Positions 27,641-38,104 of a stretch of DNA of 64,000 bases are shown here, one piece after another; positions within the stretch are counted from its first letter, which is position 1; every line of letters begins with the position of its first letter. Made by a program: the position numbers and the translations under genes. The notes beneath the pieces are model-generated. The model searched no databases and was not told where the DNA came from. It saw nothing but the letters and a program-made list of their open reading frames with translations. Where the stretch lies: positions 496,001 to 560,000 of the forward strand of contig JAEYHZ010000022.1 in the NCBI GenBank assembly GCA_023409265.1. Reading direction: 5' to 3'. This DNA comes from Bacillota bacterium. Its GTDB lineage: Bacteria; Bacillota; Clostridia; Acetivibrionales; DSM-1351.

Positions 27641-28507
27641 CTATCCCTTTACAGCTCCGGTTATAAGGCTCTTCTGTACCTGATTGCTCAACAGGCAATA
27701 AATCAATAATGTCGGAATTGTAGCAATAACCAAACCTGCACCTATTGGGCCCCAGCTTGTGGTATATTGTCCGACCATTTGCTGTATACCAACCGTTAAC
27801 GTTCTGAATTTTTCCTTGCTTATGAATGTTACTGCAAACATCAACTCATTCCAGGAAGACAGGAAGGTGAATATTGCAACAGTTGCTATTGCAGGCTTTA
27901 TAAGCGGAAGAATAATTCTGAAAAAGCTGTTGTATATGCTGCAGCCATCCAGCAGTGCAGATTCTTCCATCTCTCTTGGAATATCCTTTAAAAAACCGGA
28001 GAATACATAGATGGCCATGGGTATTGCAAAACCTACATATGGCAGTATAAGACTCCAATATGAGTTTAACTGCTTGATTTTTGAGAAGAACATGAAAAGG
28101 GGAAGAAGTGCGGCATGTATCGGTATCATAAGTCCCATAAGAAACAAAATCAACGTAAACCTGCTGAGCTTCCATTTCATTCTTACTATTCCATAGGAGG
28201 CCATAGCAGCAACTATGGAGGATATGGCTATCGTAACTATTGTTACCAAGGCGCTGTTAAAGAAATATAACCCAACCTTGCCATTTGTGAATGCCTTCTG
28301 GTAATTCTCCCATAAAAATTCATTGGGAAGGCCTACAACATTTGATCCGAATATTTCTCCATTGCTCTTAAAGGAAAATAAAAGCAGCCAGATAAAAGGA
28401 TACAATTGTATAAAAGCTATTATTATCAACACTATCTGCAAAAGTACTCCACCTATGCTAACAGGCTTTTTATTACTATTTTTAAAAGTCTTCATATCAA
28501 GTACCAT
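27641..28507 (-). CDS. Carbohydrate ABC transporter permease, MalG type
   Basis: Six transmembrane helices and the permease EAA motif in the last cytoplasmic loop (EMEESALLDGCSIYNSFFRIILPLIKP), which contacts the ATPase. Second permease of a CUT1 oligosaccharide importer. The open frame reaches a GTG at 28549, but that start is only one base from AGGAG; ATG at 28507 or 28495 (MKTFKNSNKKP) is more plausible. It follows the MalF-type gene by about 115-170 bp. No dedicated ATPase gene is present, so a shared MsmK-like ATPase encoded elsewhere is expected. Confidence 0.9.
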   Translation of the reverse strand: MVLDMKTFKNSNKKPVSIGGVLLQIVLIIIAFIQLYPFIWLLLFSFKSNGEIFGSNVVGLPNEFLWENYQKAFTNGKVGLYFFNSALVTIVTIAISSIVAAMASYGIVRMKWKLSRFTLILFLMGLMIPIHAALLPLFMFFSKIKQLNSYWSLILPYVGFAIPMAIYVFSGFLKDIPREMEESALLDGCSIYNSFFRIILPLIKPAIATVAIFTFLSSWNELMFAVTFISKEKFRTLTVGIQQMVGQYTTSWGPIGAGLVIATIPTLLIYCLLSNQVQKSLITGAVKG

Positions 28508-28665
28508 TAGCCTTTCATGCTCACAAGAATATATGAAAAATTTGTTCACGCTCCTATAGTGAGCCGGATAAGGCGTGAATTTAAAGTGGTTTCTTTAAAA
28601 CTAATCCCTCATTTATCAGTTTTTTCAGAAACAGTAAAATAATAAATTTTTAGTTGCATTTATTA

Positions 28666-29562
28666 TTATCCGTTCACTTTCGAAGTCTTTTCCATTCTGA
28701 ACAGTTTTTGTATTATTACTGTAAGCAAAAGACATTCTCCTATTATGAATATGGCCATGGAACTTCCGTAACCATACTGATATTTATGGAAAATAGTATT
28801 AAACATAAGAGTACTTGGCACCTCGGTTGCGTGTACAGGGCCTCCACCGGTGAGGACATAAATAAGGTCAAAAGTCTTTAAAGACCCAATTATGGCAAAT
28901 GTCACACAAACTTCCAATATAGGCTTAATAAGAGGTATTGTAACTCTGAATGCTGTTTGAACAGCACTTGCACCATCAATTTTCGCTGCTTCCATAAGCT
29001 CTGTCGGAATTGATTTAATAGCCGCGTACATCAGAAGCATATGATAGCCTATATATTGCCAGACTATTGGAACGAACGCCGCTCCAAGAGCAGTATCGGT
29101 ACTTCCGATCCATTCTTTTGCAAGAGAATCCATTCCGACACTTCTTAAAAAAGTATTCAGCAAACCATAGCTCGGGTGGTAAATTTTCATCCACAGCTGA
29201 CCTATTACTACTGTTGAAACTATTACAGGTATAAAATATACTGATCTGTAAAAACCTTCTCCCTTTACTTTGTTTGATAATACCAAAGCCAGTACTAATG
29301 CTATAGGAAGCTGTATGAATACTGATAAAAAGGCCAATATAACTGAGTTCTTTATTGACTCGATAAATCCATCTTCATGATTCGTAAATAATGTAATGTA
29401 GTTATCGAGACCAATAAATGTACTTTTCCCTATCCCATCCCACTTCAAGGTACTATAGTAGCCGGACATAAATATAGGAAAAATAATTATTGCTGTAAAT
29501 ATTATCAAAGCGGGAAGAATAAAAAAACATATCGCTTTTTTGTTACTCAGTACTCTATCCAT
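28666..29562 (-). CDS. Carbohydrate ABC transporter permease, MalF type
   Basis: 298 residues, six transmembrane helices, with the EAA loop ELMEAAKIDGASAVQTAFRVTIPLIKP. Typical length of CUT1 MalF-type permeases without the large periplasmic loop. It sits between the solute-binding protein and the MalG-type permease, all on the minus strand. Substrate likely an oligosaccharide; nothing in the permease itself says which. Confidence 0.92.
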   Translation of the reverse strand: MDRVLSNKKAICFFILPALIIFTAIIIFPIFMSGYYSTLKWDGIGKSTFIGLDNYITLFTNHEDGFIESIKNSVILAFLSVFIQLPIALVLALVLSNKVKGEGFYRSVYFIPVIVSTVVIGQLWMKIYHPSYGLLNTFLRSVGMDSLAKEWIGSTDTALGAAFVPIVWQYIGYHMLLMYAAIKSIPTELMEAAKIDGASAVQTAFRVTIPLIKPILEVCVTFAIIGSLKTFDLIYVLTGGGPVHATEVPSTLMFNTIFHKYQYGYGSSMAIFIIGECLLLTVIIQKLFRMEKTSKVNG

Positions 29563-29589
29563 TTTTCCACCTCACATTTATCAATGGAA

Positions 29590-29642
29590 AGGGTGCCCTC
29601 CCAGAAAATGCAGATTCACATGACTTTCCGATCGGACACCCT
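29590..29642 (-). terminator. Partial terminator or mRNA-stabilising hairpin after the binding-protein gene
   Basis: Minus-strand arms AGGGTGTCC (29634-29642) and GGGCACCCT (29590-29598) with one wobble, followed by TTTCC. Its place between the binding protein and the permeases fits the common arrangement that lets the binding protein be made in excess. Confidence 0.55.
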
Positions 29643-29684
29643 GGAATGTTCCCTAACCATCAATAATTCTATCTGTTTTAGTAA

Positions 29685-31040
29685 TTATTTCTTTTCGTTG
29701 AGTTTCTGCATTTCCTTTGCGAATTCTTCCGGTGTCTTCTTTCCAGCATATATTTCTGCTACAAGATTCTTATGAGTTTCAGCATCAGCACCTTCAAGGA
29801 ATGTATCCCAAGCAAGAACATATGACTTGGCACTTGCTGTTAACTCTCTGATCTGCTTAGCCAATGGATTGATCTTTGACTCATCAACACCTTCAACCTT
29901 CCATGTAGCAAGACCGCCGTCAGCAGCTGTGAGCTTAGCCATTGTTTCTGACAAGTAACCTGCTGTCTTGGTAGCAGCATCTTTGTCAGCAGTATTTGCG
30001 CTTACACAGAAGCCTTCTATTGAACCACCAAAGAACTCATCTGCAGTACCTTTTCCGCCATTAACCATTGGGAATGCAACAGCTTGAACCTTATCGGCAA
30101 CTTTGCTGTCTTTACCCATAATATTTCCTACAAACCAGTTACCCATATAGTACATTGGGATCTGACCTTCTGTAAATGGAACTGCCGATTCGTCATTTGT
30201 CAAACCAAGGCAGCCATCATTAAATGCTTTAGCGTCAACAAGCTCTTTTACCTTTGCAGCTGATTCGATAAATGCAGGCTGATCGAAGGATGCAGTCTTG
30301 TTGAGTGCATCAACACAAGCCTGGGCACCTGCTGTACGGAGAGCAAGAGCGTTCTGGAAGAACATTGCAGGCCATCTGTCTTTACCACCGACTGTGATAG
30401 GAGTGATGTTCTTAGCTCTGAAAGCTTTTGCAGCTGCCAGCAGCTCATCATAAGTAGTTGGTATCTTTATACCGTTCTGTTCGAATAATTCCTTGTTGCA
30501 ATACAATACTGCAACCCACTTTGAGTAAGGAATTCCGTATGTTTTATTGTCAAATTTAAAGAAGTCGGTTGCACCGGGAAGAATTTTTTCTCCTGCACCG
30601 GAGGAAGCAATATAATCATCCAGAGCAAGAACTTTTCCAGCATCAACGAATGGTTTAGTGAAACCTGCACCCCAGCTGTAGAATACATCTGGAGCTTCGT
30701 TAGCAGCAACAGCAGTCTTTAACTTGGTTTTGTAAGATTCGTTTTCAGTAGCATCATGTTCGATAGTAATGTTAGCCAGATCAGTTTTTGCAGATTCCAA
30801 TACCTTATAGAAATATGCAGCATTTGAATCCTTTGTAGGATCTGTCCACAGAGTCCAAACTCTGACGTTTGCGCTTTTTACTTCGGACGGCTGAGTTGAT
30901 TGCTGCGCTGTTGTGGATGATCCTGCTGCAGCTGAAGATGTTGAAGCAGCTTCCTCGGTATTGCTACCGCATGCAGCGAGACTTGTTGCAATAGCAACAG
31001 CAAGAGCGGCACTCATAACTCTTAATGCAAATCTCTTCAT
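29685..31040 (-). CDS. Extracellular carbohydrate-binding lipoprotein of an ABC importer
   Basis: 451 residues. Lipobox SLAAC with the lipidated Cys at 24, then a Ser/Thr/Gln/Ala-rich linker (about 28-55) and a bacterial extracellular solute-binding family 1 fold (VRVWTLWTDPTKD, DVFYSWGAGFTKPFVDAG, GIPYSKWVAVLYCNKELFEQNG, PMYYMGNWFVGNI). It delivers a sugar, probably an oligosaccharide, to the two permeases downstream. TAGGAGG precedes the ATG. The YesM/YesN pair directly upstream is the probable regulator. Confidence 0.93.
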   Translation of the reverse strand: MKRFALRVMSAALAVAIATSLAACGSNTEEAASTSSAAAGSSTTAQQSTQPSEVKSANVRVWTLWTDPTKDSNAAYFYKVLESAKTDLANITIEHDATENESYKTKLKTAVAANEAPDVFYSWGAGFTKPFVDAGKVLALDDYIASSGAGEKILPGATDFFKFDNKTYGIPYSKWVAVLYCNKELFEQNGIKIPTTYDELLAAAKAFRAKNITPITVGGKDRWPAMFFQNALALRTAGAQACVDALNKTASFDQPAFIESAAKVKELVDAKAFNDGCLGLTNDESAVPFTEGQIPMYYMGNWFVGNIMGKDSKVADKVQAVAFPMVNGGKGTADEFFGGSIEGFCVSANTADKDAATKTAGYLSETMAKLTAADGGLATWKVEGVDESKINPLAKQIRELTASAKSYVLAWDTFLEGADAETHKNLVAEIYAGKKTPEEFAKEMQKLNEKK

Positions 31041-31208
31041 TTTTATTTCCTCCTAAAGTTATTTATAATTTTTACTGCAACTTTATAATAAGATAAGTTG
31101 GAGAGAAGATAAATTCATTAGTTTTACTGAAAGGTATAAAATTTTTTCTATTTAAAAAGTAATAAATTTCCACGTGCAAAAAGAAAAACTTTACTGTACC
31201 AGCTAACC

Positions 31209-32807
31209 TTATTTGGATTTTCTGTAGTCATTTGCACTAAGACCGGCGTACTTTTTGAAACAAATACTAAAATAGTGGGAATCGTTTATCCCAACCATTT
31301 CAGCTATCTCATATACCATCAGGTCAGTTTCGCCTAAGAGCCTGAAGGCCTTTTCCATTCTTAATTTCATCAGATAATCCACAAAAGTCTGCCCGGTTTC
31401 CTCCTTAAAAATACGGCTGAGATAGCTTAAGTTAAGGTAAAACTTTTTAGCCACTTCGGATAAGGATATATTTGAGTCTGTATAATTGTTATGGATATAT
31501 TCCTTTACATCCTGTAATATTTTTCTTGCTTTTTTTCCCTGTTGGCTGTTAACCGACTGGGCTGCTGTGGCCACGGTCTGCTTGAGAAAATCCTTAATAT
31601 CGGGAAGGGTGTCAAGCTTGAAGATTTTTTCAAAAGGCTGCAGATTATTTCTAAAAATATCTTTCTGGTTTATGTCTGATTCCATTATTACATTCATTAT
31701 GACCGATATTAAATTACAGGCGATTACACGTGCCTGTTCCAATGACTTGATTTGACTGTCGGCTTCGCCAAACAGCAAATCTATAGTTTCTTCTGCCTTT
31801 TCTCTTAGTCCTGACTTTATATAGAAGCCAAACCTGCCCATACTGTCATTATCTATCCTTATGTTTTCATTGGTTGAAGGCCAGATGTCGGAAAAGCTTA
31901 CAACCTGGTTCTTTCCTACTACAAACTTATAGCTGATAGCATCACAGGCCTCCTTATAGGACATGTAAATCTTATCAATGCCACTGTGAACATTACCTAT
32001 ACCTATGGTTATAAAACATTTAAGCCTGTTTAAAAGCATGGATTTTATTGTTTCACAGCACTCAGACATATCAATTGATACATTGTTGCATAAGACTACT
32101 ATTCTTTGACTGTTATCGAAAAAAACATTTACGTAATTATCCTTCTCGAAAAAGCGCTGAATATAATCAAGGCATCTCATTTTGTTGATGAGCTTATGCT
32201 CCTCATCTCCATTGTTTACTTCTATCAGATCCTCTACCTCTATAACTGCTGTCTGGAAACCATCCTGGTTTATTTTTATATCAAAGTATGAAAGTCTTTC
32301 ATGTATGGAAGTTATATCAAACCCGCCCTGAATCACCTCATTGAATAACTTTTCCCTTAAAAAGGGCAGGTTCTGTTCAAGCTGCTTTTTAAGCTTTTCG
32401 TAACCTACTGAAAAGCTTCGCTCCTTAATAATTTTTTCTTTTATTGAAGTAAGTGCCCTGGTAATTTCGTCATCATTAATGGGTTTAAGAAGAAAATCGG
32501 ATATTCCAACCTTTATTCCCTTCTTGGCAAACTCAAATTCCTCATGCCCTGTCAGTACAATAATCTTTATGTTCGGATGCATTTCACTTACTCTTTTGCT
32601 GAACTCAAGACCGTCCATGACAGGCATACATATATCGGTAATTATTACATCCGGAAGCAGTGTATCAACAAGTTCGATAGCATTTACAGCACTTGAGCTT
32701 TCGCCTACTATTTGAAAACCTATTTCATCCCATTTTATGCATGCTTTGAGGAGTTCAAGTACAAGTCTCTCATCTTCTACAAGCATTACTTTCAATATTT
32801 CATCGGC
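31209..32807 (-). CDS. YesN-type response regulator with AraC-family DNA-binding domain
   Basis: 532 residues from the ATG at 32807. Receiver domain at 1-120 with the phosphorylated Asp in VIITDICMPVMDGLEF and the Lys in LLKPI. A central region of about 300 residues resembles the YesN-type middle domain. The C-terminal double helix-turn-helix of AraC type is at about 430-530 (SLSEVAKKFYLNLSYLSRIFKEETG, AEMVGINDSHYFSICFKKY). The start is fixed by AAGGAG nine bases before the ATG, which overlaps the end of the kinase gene by 8 bp; the frame extends further upstream without a better site. It likely activates the sugar ABC operon downstream. Confidence 0.92.
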   Translation of the reverse strand, partial: ADEILKVMLVEDERLVLELLKACIKWDEIGFQIVGESSSAVNAIELVDTLLPDVIITDICMPVMDGLEFSKRVSEMHPNIKIIVLTGHEEFEFAKKGIKVGISDFLLKPINDDEITRALTSIKEKIIKERSFSVGYEKLKKQLEQNLPFLREKLFNEVIQGGFDITSIHERLSYFDIKINQDGFQTAVIEVEDLIEVNNGDEEHKLINKMRCLDYIQRFFEKDNYVNVFFDNSQRIVVLCNNVSIDMSECCETIKSMLLNRLKCFITIGIGNVHSGIDKIYMSYKEACDAISYKFVVGKNQVVSFSDIWPSTNENIRIDNDSMGRFGFYIKSGLREKAEETIDLLFGEADSQIKSLEQARVIACNLISVIMNVIMESDINQKDIFRNNLQPFEKIFKLDTLPDIKDFLKQTVATAAQSVNSQQGKKARKILQDVKEYIHNNYTDSNISLSEVAKKFYLNLSYLSRIFKEETGQTFVDYLMKLRMEKAFRLLGETDLMVYEIAEMVGINDSHYFSICFKKYAGLSANDYRKSK

Positions 32808-34644
32808 CATTTGTTCCGTCTCCTTCCAGATTCTTTGCTTCAATTTCTTCATCATTTACCGGAAGCTTTATTGTTACCTTCGTTCCAACCCCAGGCTGGC
32901 TTTCTATAGATACTACATCCTCTATGCCATAAAGTATTTTAAGGCGTTCAATAGTTCCCCATATACCAAAGCTGCTCCTTTCCTGAGCAGTTTTACCGGT
33001 GGTCAGCTTTTCTACATCTTCATGAGTCATTCCCATTCCGTTATCCGAAATAATTAACTCTATGAAGTCTACTCTGTGCTTTGCAGCAACAAAGATTGTA
33101 CCGCTCTTCTGCATTGGCCTGATTCCATGGTATAAAGCATTTTCAACAAAGGGCTGCAATACCAGTTTTAAGATCTTATATTTCTTCACTGACTCATCAA
33201 TATCATATTCAACTGTGAACATATCTTCATAACGGTATTTTTGAATTTTTAGATAATTGCTTACCACGTCGATTTCCTCTCCGATGGAGATAAGCTCTCT
33301 TCCCTTGCTGAGGCTCGTCCTGTAATAATTTCCAAGTGCTTTCATTATATTATAGACATCCTGATTTTTCCCTGAAAGCGCCAGAGAACTGATTGAGTCA
33401 AAGGTATTATATAAAAAGTGAGGCTTGATTTGAGCCTGTAGTACCTCAAGCTCCGTTTTCCGCTTCAGCTTCTGTTCATCGACTATCTTGAAAATAAGGT
33501 TTTGAATTTCGTCAACCATTCTGTTATAACCGTCTTTCAGCTTTCCGATCTCATCTTTTCCTGCCTTGATATTTACTTTCTTGAATTCGCCCTTCTCTAT
33601 TCCTTTCATTGCTTCACTTAACTTCTTTATTGGTACTATAATGGTTCTTGAAATTAAAATGGAACCGCCAAAGATAAGCAAACTGTTGACAGCTATCAAT
33701 AAAAAGCTGACCAAACCCAGTAGGCCTATCTCTTTTGATATTTCTCTGAAAGGTATAATACTTGCTACCAACCACCCTGTTTCTTCGCTTTTAAGATAAG
33801 AAATCATGTATTCTGTCTGATGAGATGTCCATAAAATATACTTTTTGTTTAAACCCTCATTACTCTTTACAAATTTCTTGATATCGAAATCGGTTTTACT
33901 CTTTGAATTTATTATTGTGTTATCCTGATCATCCATCACAAAGATTTCGGCATTTGGATTATTGGCAAAATCATAACAATATTTTTCCATAACGCTTTCA
34001 GGTATATTTATTACGAGGATAGCTATCGGCTTTTGAGTATACAAATCATTTATTACTCTGATAAGAGAAATGAAATTCTCCTGAGAACTGGTGGAATTGA
34101 AGATTCCTCCAGCATTGTAGGAAAGAATATAGCCCCCTCTTTTATTCATAACTTCATTATACCAGGGGGCCTCCATTATATTCCTGACCGCCATGGTTCT
34201 TGACAAGCCTTTTTCTCCGCTGTACCTGTGTCCTCTAAGATCAAAAACATAAATAGCCGAAGTGTAGGGACTTCCCCTTACAAGCCTGTCCACTGCCACA
34301 TCAGCCTGGTGCTGATAATAAAAGCTGTAATTAAGCAGAGTATTATGAAGGGAATCTTGAATTTCTTCATTAGATACAACGAGTTTTGAATAATCTGCAA
34401 CATTCTGTATTACTGAATTTGCGCTGGTACTCACCGTATGCAGAAGTTGAAAGGAGATGTCACTTAATGGACCTAATATGACAGTTGAATTAACACTTTG
34501 GTATAACACACCGCTTATACCTATTGAAACCACTAGTAACAACAGATAGTAGGCTATGATTTTTGCATTTACAGACAGGTTTAACAGTCTCTGCTTAATA
34601 TTATGAAGAATTCCAAACTTGTTGGCATCTTTTAATTTTTGCAT
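32800..34644 (-). CDS. YesM-type sensor histidine kinase
   Basis: 614 residues. Transmembrane helix at about 30-50, a large extracellular sensory domain (about 50-310), second helix at about 315-340, HAMP domain (IVPIKKLSEAMKGIEKGEF), then the His_kinase domain with the phospho-accepting His in QIKPHFLYNTFDS and an ATP-binding domain (VENALYHGIRP, ISDNGMGM). This is the LytS/YesM class that pairs with YesN-type regulators, and the regulator follows with an 8-bp overlap. Probably senses an extracellular sugar, perhaps via a binding protein. Confidence 0.93.
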   Translation of the reverse strand: MQKLKDANKFGILHNIKQRLLNLSVNAKIIAYYLLLLVVSIGISGVLYQSVNSTVILGPLSDISFQLLHTVSTSANSVIQNVADYSKLVVSNEEIQDSLHNTLLNYSFYYQHQADVAVDRLVRGSPYTSAIYVFDLRGHRYSGEKGLSRTMAVRNIMEAPWYNEVMNKRGGYILSYNAGGIFNSTSSQENFISLIRVINDLYTQKPIAILVINIPESVMEKYCYDFANNPNAEIFVMDDQDNTIINSKSKTDFDIKKFVKSNEGLNKKYILWTSHQTEYMISYLKSEETGWLVASIIPFREISKEIGLLGLVSFLLIAVNSLLIFGGSILISRTIIVPIKKLSEAMKGIEKGEFKKVNIKAGKDEIGKLKDGYNRMVDEIQNLIFKIVDEQKLKRKTELEVLQAQIKPHFLYNTFDSISSLALSGKNQDVYNIMKALGNYYRTSLSKGRELISIGEEIDVVSNYLKIQKYRYEDMFTVEYDIDESVKKYKILKLVLQPFVENALYHGIRPMQKSGTIFVAAKHRVDFIELIISDNGMGMTHEDVEKLTTGKTAQERSSFGIWGTIERLKILYGIEDVVSIESQPGVGTKVTIKLPVNDEEIEAKNLEGDGTNGR

Positions 34645-34839
34645 TCCTGCCTCCCGACAAACTTCAAGAAAATTTGGTTTCCCTCATGACCCAACCGGAA
34701 CTAATCCTATGAAGCCCCATAAATCCAAAAAAACCGTGGCGTAGAAATGTTACAATTATTAGTGAGTTCAATAATAAGATTATATTAAATCACTGCCAAA
34801 ATGTAAACACATTCGACGCCCGGCTAATAGGAGAAATTT

Positions 34840-37563
34840 TTACCTATGCTTTTTTCTGTTTATGCCCAAAAGGCTTGATAATACAGGCCCCATCAATGAG
34901 AAGCCCAGTATGAGCAGCCATTCATTAAGTCCCAGAGGAACTGTTTCAAATATGACCTGGAATACAGGTATATAAATTACTCCGAGTATCATGACAAGAG
35001 AACAGAGTACTGCCAGAATAAGAGGCATGTTGTTAAATATTGGTATCTCAAAAATGTTTTTTGTTTCAGATTTGCATTCAAACACATGTATAAGCTGTGT
35101 CATAACCAAAGTCATAAATGCTCCGGTACGCGCAAGCTCAACATTATTTACAAAATACAGTATACTGACAAATACACCAAGGGTGCTCAGACCTATAAAC
35201 ACTCCTCTTGATACAATAAGCCTCAGCAGACCGTGAGAAAAAATATGATCCTTGGCCCCTCTGGGTTTTCTCATCATTATATCGTTTTCGGCAGGATCGA
35301 GTCCGAGTGCAATGGCCGGCAATCCGTCTGTTACAAGGTTTACCCAAAGTATTTGAATAGGCAGAAGTGGGATAGGCAGCCACATAAGCATACCCAGAAA
35401 CATGGTCAGGACCTCACCAAGATTACAGGCCAGCATGTATCTAATGAATTTTCTTATATTGTTATAAATAACTCTACCTTCTTCAACAGCAGCGACTATT
35501 GTTGCAAAATTATCATCCAGAAGTATCATGGAAGATGCTTCCTTGGTAACATCAGTACCTGTTATACCCATCGATACACCGATGTCTGCTTCTTTGACAG
35601 CAGGAGCATCATTGACACCGTCCCCCGTCATGGCAACTATATGTCCCAGCTTTTTAAGAACTCTGACTATCATTAGTTTGTGTTTTGGTGAAACCCTGGC
35701 ATATACCGAAACGGTGGGAGCTATATTTTCAAGCTGGGACTCGCTCATCTTATCCAGCTCGGAACCGGTTAAAACATTATCTCCCTCACTGAATATGTTT
35801 AACTCTCTGGCTATAGCAGTGGCCGTCAGCTTATGGTCACCTGTTATCATTACAGGTTTTATGCCTGCCAGCTTGCATTTTTGAACTGCTTCCACAGCCT
35901 CTTTTCTGGGAGGATCAATCATGCCCATCAAACCAACGAATATCAGATCACTTTCTATATTCCTGGTATTAGGCGAATAGCTTCCTGTTTCAAGCTTTCT
36001 ATAGGCCAGACCCATAACTCTAAGAGCGTTACTTGCCATTCCGTCGTTTATTTTGGTAATTGATCTTCTGGTTAACTCATCAAGTTTGATTATCCCCTTT
36101 GCAGACATAATACGGTTACATTTATCAATAATCATGTCGGGAGCACCTTTTGTGAATACGAATATTTCTCCCTTGTTACTTTTACACACTATTGACATGC
36201 ATTTTCTATCTGAATCAAATGGAAGCTCATCTATTCTTGAATATGTGCTGCTCAAACCGTTCTGTGTTATTCCGGCTTTGGCAGCAGCAATGGTCAGGGC
36301 TATTTCAGTTGGGTCACCGGTTATCTTCAGTGTTTCCTGCTTTGAGAACAGGGATTTGATTTTGCCCATTGCAGTATTTTCCGAGGCAGGTCTGGTTATT
36401 ACTGAATTATTGCAGAGAGCTCCTATTTCAAGTGCAAGTTTAATACCTTCCACTTTTAGGGGGTCTGAAGGTCTGTTGTCTACAAGAAAGCTTCCCTCTA
36501 AATTGTAGCCGTTACCTGTAACCCCCAGCTGATAGCCTGCTGCATATATTTTTCTAACGGTCATTTTGTTTTCAGTAAGCGTACCTGTTTTGTCAGAGCA
36601 AATTATGCTGGCGCAGCCGAGAGTTTCTACTGCTGGCAGCTTCCTTATAAGGGCATTTCTCTTCAACATTCTTTGGACACCAAGAGCCAGTGAAATGGTG
36701 ACAATAGCAGGCAGGCCTTCAGGTACTGCAGCTACAGCCAGACTTATACCTGAAAGCAGCATTGTGAACAGCTTTTCTCCTCTTATGACGCCGGTAATTG
36801 AAACAATGGCACAAATAAGCAGACACCCTATTGCGATAAATTTTCCCAGATGGGCAAGTCTTCTCTGAAGCGGCGTTTCATCATCCTCAATGTTTTGGAT
36901 CATATCGGCAATATGGCCCATTTCCGTTTTCATACCGGTGGCATAAACCACAGCCTTGCCTCTGCCGCCGGTAACAATGGTTCCCATATAAACAGAGGAT
37001 TTTTTATCAAACGGATCTATCAGCGCTTTATTATTTTTGATAGCATTTTTTTCAACGGGAACCGATTCTCCCGTAAGCAGGGATTCATCTATCTGGAGAC
37101 TGCTGCTTTCAAGAATTGCTGCATCGGCGGCAATACGGTCTCCCGCCTCAATCACAAGAACATCACCCGGAACAATTTCTTCAGCCGGGACATTAACCAG
37201 CTGCTCATTCCTTATGACCTTGGCACTTGGTGCTGCAAGGGACTTCAAAGCTTCCATGGTTTTCTCTGTTTTGAATTCCTGAACGAAGCCCATTATTGCA
37301 TTTACTATTACTATTGCTATTATGGTGACGGCCTCGGTCATTTCCCCCATAAATCCCGAAATAATTGTAGAAACGATAAGAATGATAACCATAAGGTCTG
37401 TAAACTGCTGAAGCAGAATTCTTAAGGGTGATATCCCCTTTCTTTCAGCTAAAACATTCGGACCATGCGTCTGGAGCTTGTGCTTAGCCTCTTTGTCTGT
37501 AAGGCCCTTCGTAAGTATACTTTCCGATTTTGCATAATTCAACATAGATTCAATAACACTCAT
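34840..37563 (-). CDS. SERCA-type calcium-transporting P-type ATPase
   Basis: 907 residues, the normal length of a P2A ATPase. N-terminal cation-ATPase domain (LTDKEAKHKLQTHGPNVL), actuator loop with DESLLTGESVPVEK, phosphorylation site CSDKTGTLTENKM, nucleotide domain KGAPDMI, hinge MVTGDGVNDAPA-type sequence (MTGDGVNDAPAVKEADIG). Ca2+-site residues are conserved as in SERCA: VPEGLPA in helix 4, CNLGEVL in helix 5 and NLVTDGLPAIALGLDP in helix 6. It therefore most likely exports Ca2+. It is a single gene on the minus strand. Confidence 0.93.
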   Translation of the reverse strand: MSVIESMLNYAKSESILTKGLTDKEAKHKLQTHGPNVLAERKGISPLRILLQQFTDLMVIILIVSTIISGFMGEMTEAVTIIAIVIVNAIMGFVQEFKTEKTMEALKSLAAPSAKVIRNEQLVNVPAEEIVPGDVLVIEAGDRIAADAAILESSSLQIDESLLTGESVPVEKNAIKNNKALIDPFDKKSSVYMGTIVTGGRGKAVVYATGMKTEMGHIADMIQNIEDDETPLQRRLAHLGKFIAIGCLLICAIVSITGVIRGEKLFTMLLSGISLAVAAVPEGLPAIVTISLALGVQRMLKRNALIRKLPAVETLGCASIICSDKTGTLTENKMTVRKIYAAGYQLGVTGNGYNLEGSFLVDNRPSDPLKVEGIKLALEIGALCNNSVITRPASENTAMGKIKSLFSKQETLKITGDPTEIALTIAAAKAGITQNGLSSTYSRIDELPFDSDRKCMSIVCKSNKGEIFVFTKGAPDMIIDKCNRIMSAKGIIKLDELTRRSITKINDGMASNALRVMGLAYRKLETGSYSPNTRNIESDLIFVGLMGMIDPPRKEAVEAVQKCKLAGIKPVMITGDHKLTATAIARELNIFSEGDNVLTGSELDKMSESQLENIAPTVSVYARVSPKHKLMIVRVLKKLGHIVAMTGDGVNDAPAVKEADIGVSMGITGTDVTKEASSMILLDDNFATIVAAVEEGRVIYNNIRKFIRYMLACNLGEVLTMFLGMLMWLPIPLLPIQILWVNLVTDGLPAIALGLDPAENDIMMRKPRGAKDHIFSHGLLRLIVSRGVFIGLSTLGVFVSILYFVNNVELARTGAFMTLVMTQLIHVFECKSETKNIFEIPIFNNMPLILAVLCSLVMILGVIYIPVFQVIFETVPLGLNEWLLILGFSLMGPVLSSLLGINRKKHR

Positions 37564-37783
37564 ACCAATTTCTCGCCTCTCTTGTATTGTAGTACTCTGT
37601 CAACCCTGATTCCTTATATTACCGCTGGTTAAATTTACGTATTACTGCGTTGTTGCCAAACGTTGTACTATGAATATTTCTATTCAGAGAGAGGGGAAAA
37701 TAGTACAAGATTATTGGGAATTAATCAGCTTGTCAGGGGGGCTGTTGTCAGGTAAGTTGTTATTATATTTGACTCTAAAAATA

Positions 37784-37915
37784 TATAATGCTCCCGTACT
37801 AAATTCTGACAATGTGTCGCACCCAAACTAAAAGAGTAAATAGTTCAATCCAATACTTACTCTTTTAGTTTTAACCGTGCTTCCACATTGTTAGAATTTG
37901 TCCTCGCGCATTATA
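37784..37915. repeat. Nested palindrome upstream of the first RiPP locus
   Basis: Three nested arm pairs: tataatgc/gcattata (37784-37791, 37908-37915), aaattctgacaatgtg with its near-complement (37801-37816, 37884-37899), and perfect 15-bp aaactaaaagagtaa/ttactcttttagttt (37825-37839, 37857-37871). No open frame is inside. About 130 bp upstream, 37621-37657 (ggttaaattt, actgcgttgttgcc) resembles one flank of the 50874-51038 repeat and may be a broken copy. The remaining 37564-38104 DNA shows no other feature. Confidence 0.6.
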
Positions 37916-38104
37916 AATGTAATTTAGTAAAATATAAGATTTTCTACAGCGACATACTCATATAGCAGGATTTTTTGATAATGCCCGCATATCTCCCCTC
38001 CTATTGGTAATACTAATTTTTGGCAAACAAAGTTTCAGATTGTGCACACCGGAGTCTTGATTTTTGCAACGGTTGCAAACACTTTGGAAAGGAGGTAATA
38101 ATTT

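Noticed and set aside
36850..37425. 191-codon plus-strand open frame
   Set aside because: Antisense to the Ca2+ ATPase; its low-complexity His/Asn/Tyr composition is typical of a shadow.
37784..37915. CRISPR array or insertion sequence
   Set aside because: The palindromes are nested, not regularly spaced direct repeats, and no transposase frame lies inside.
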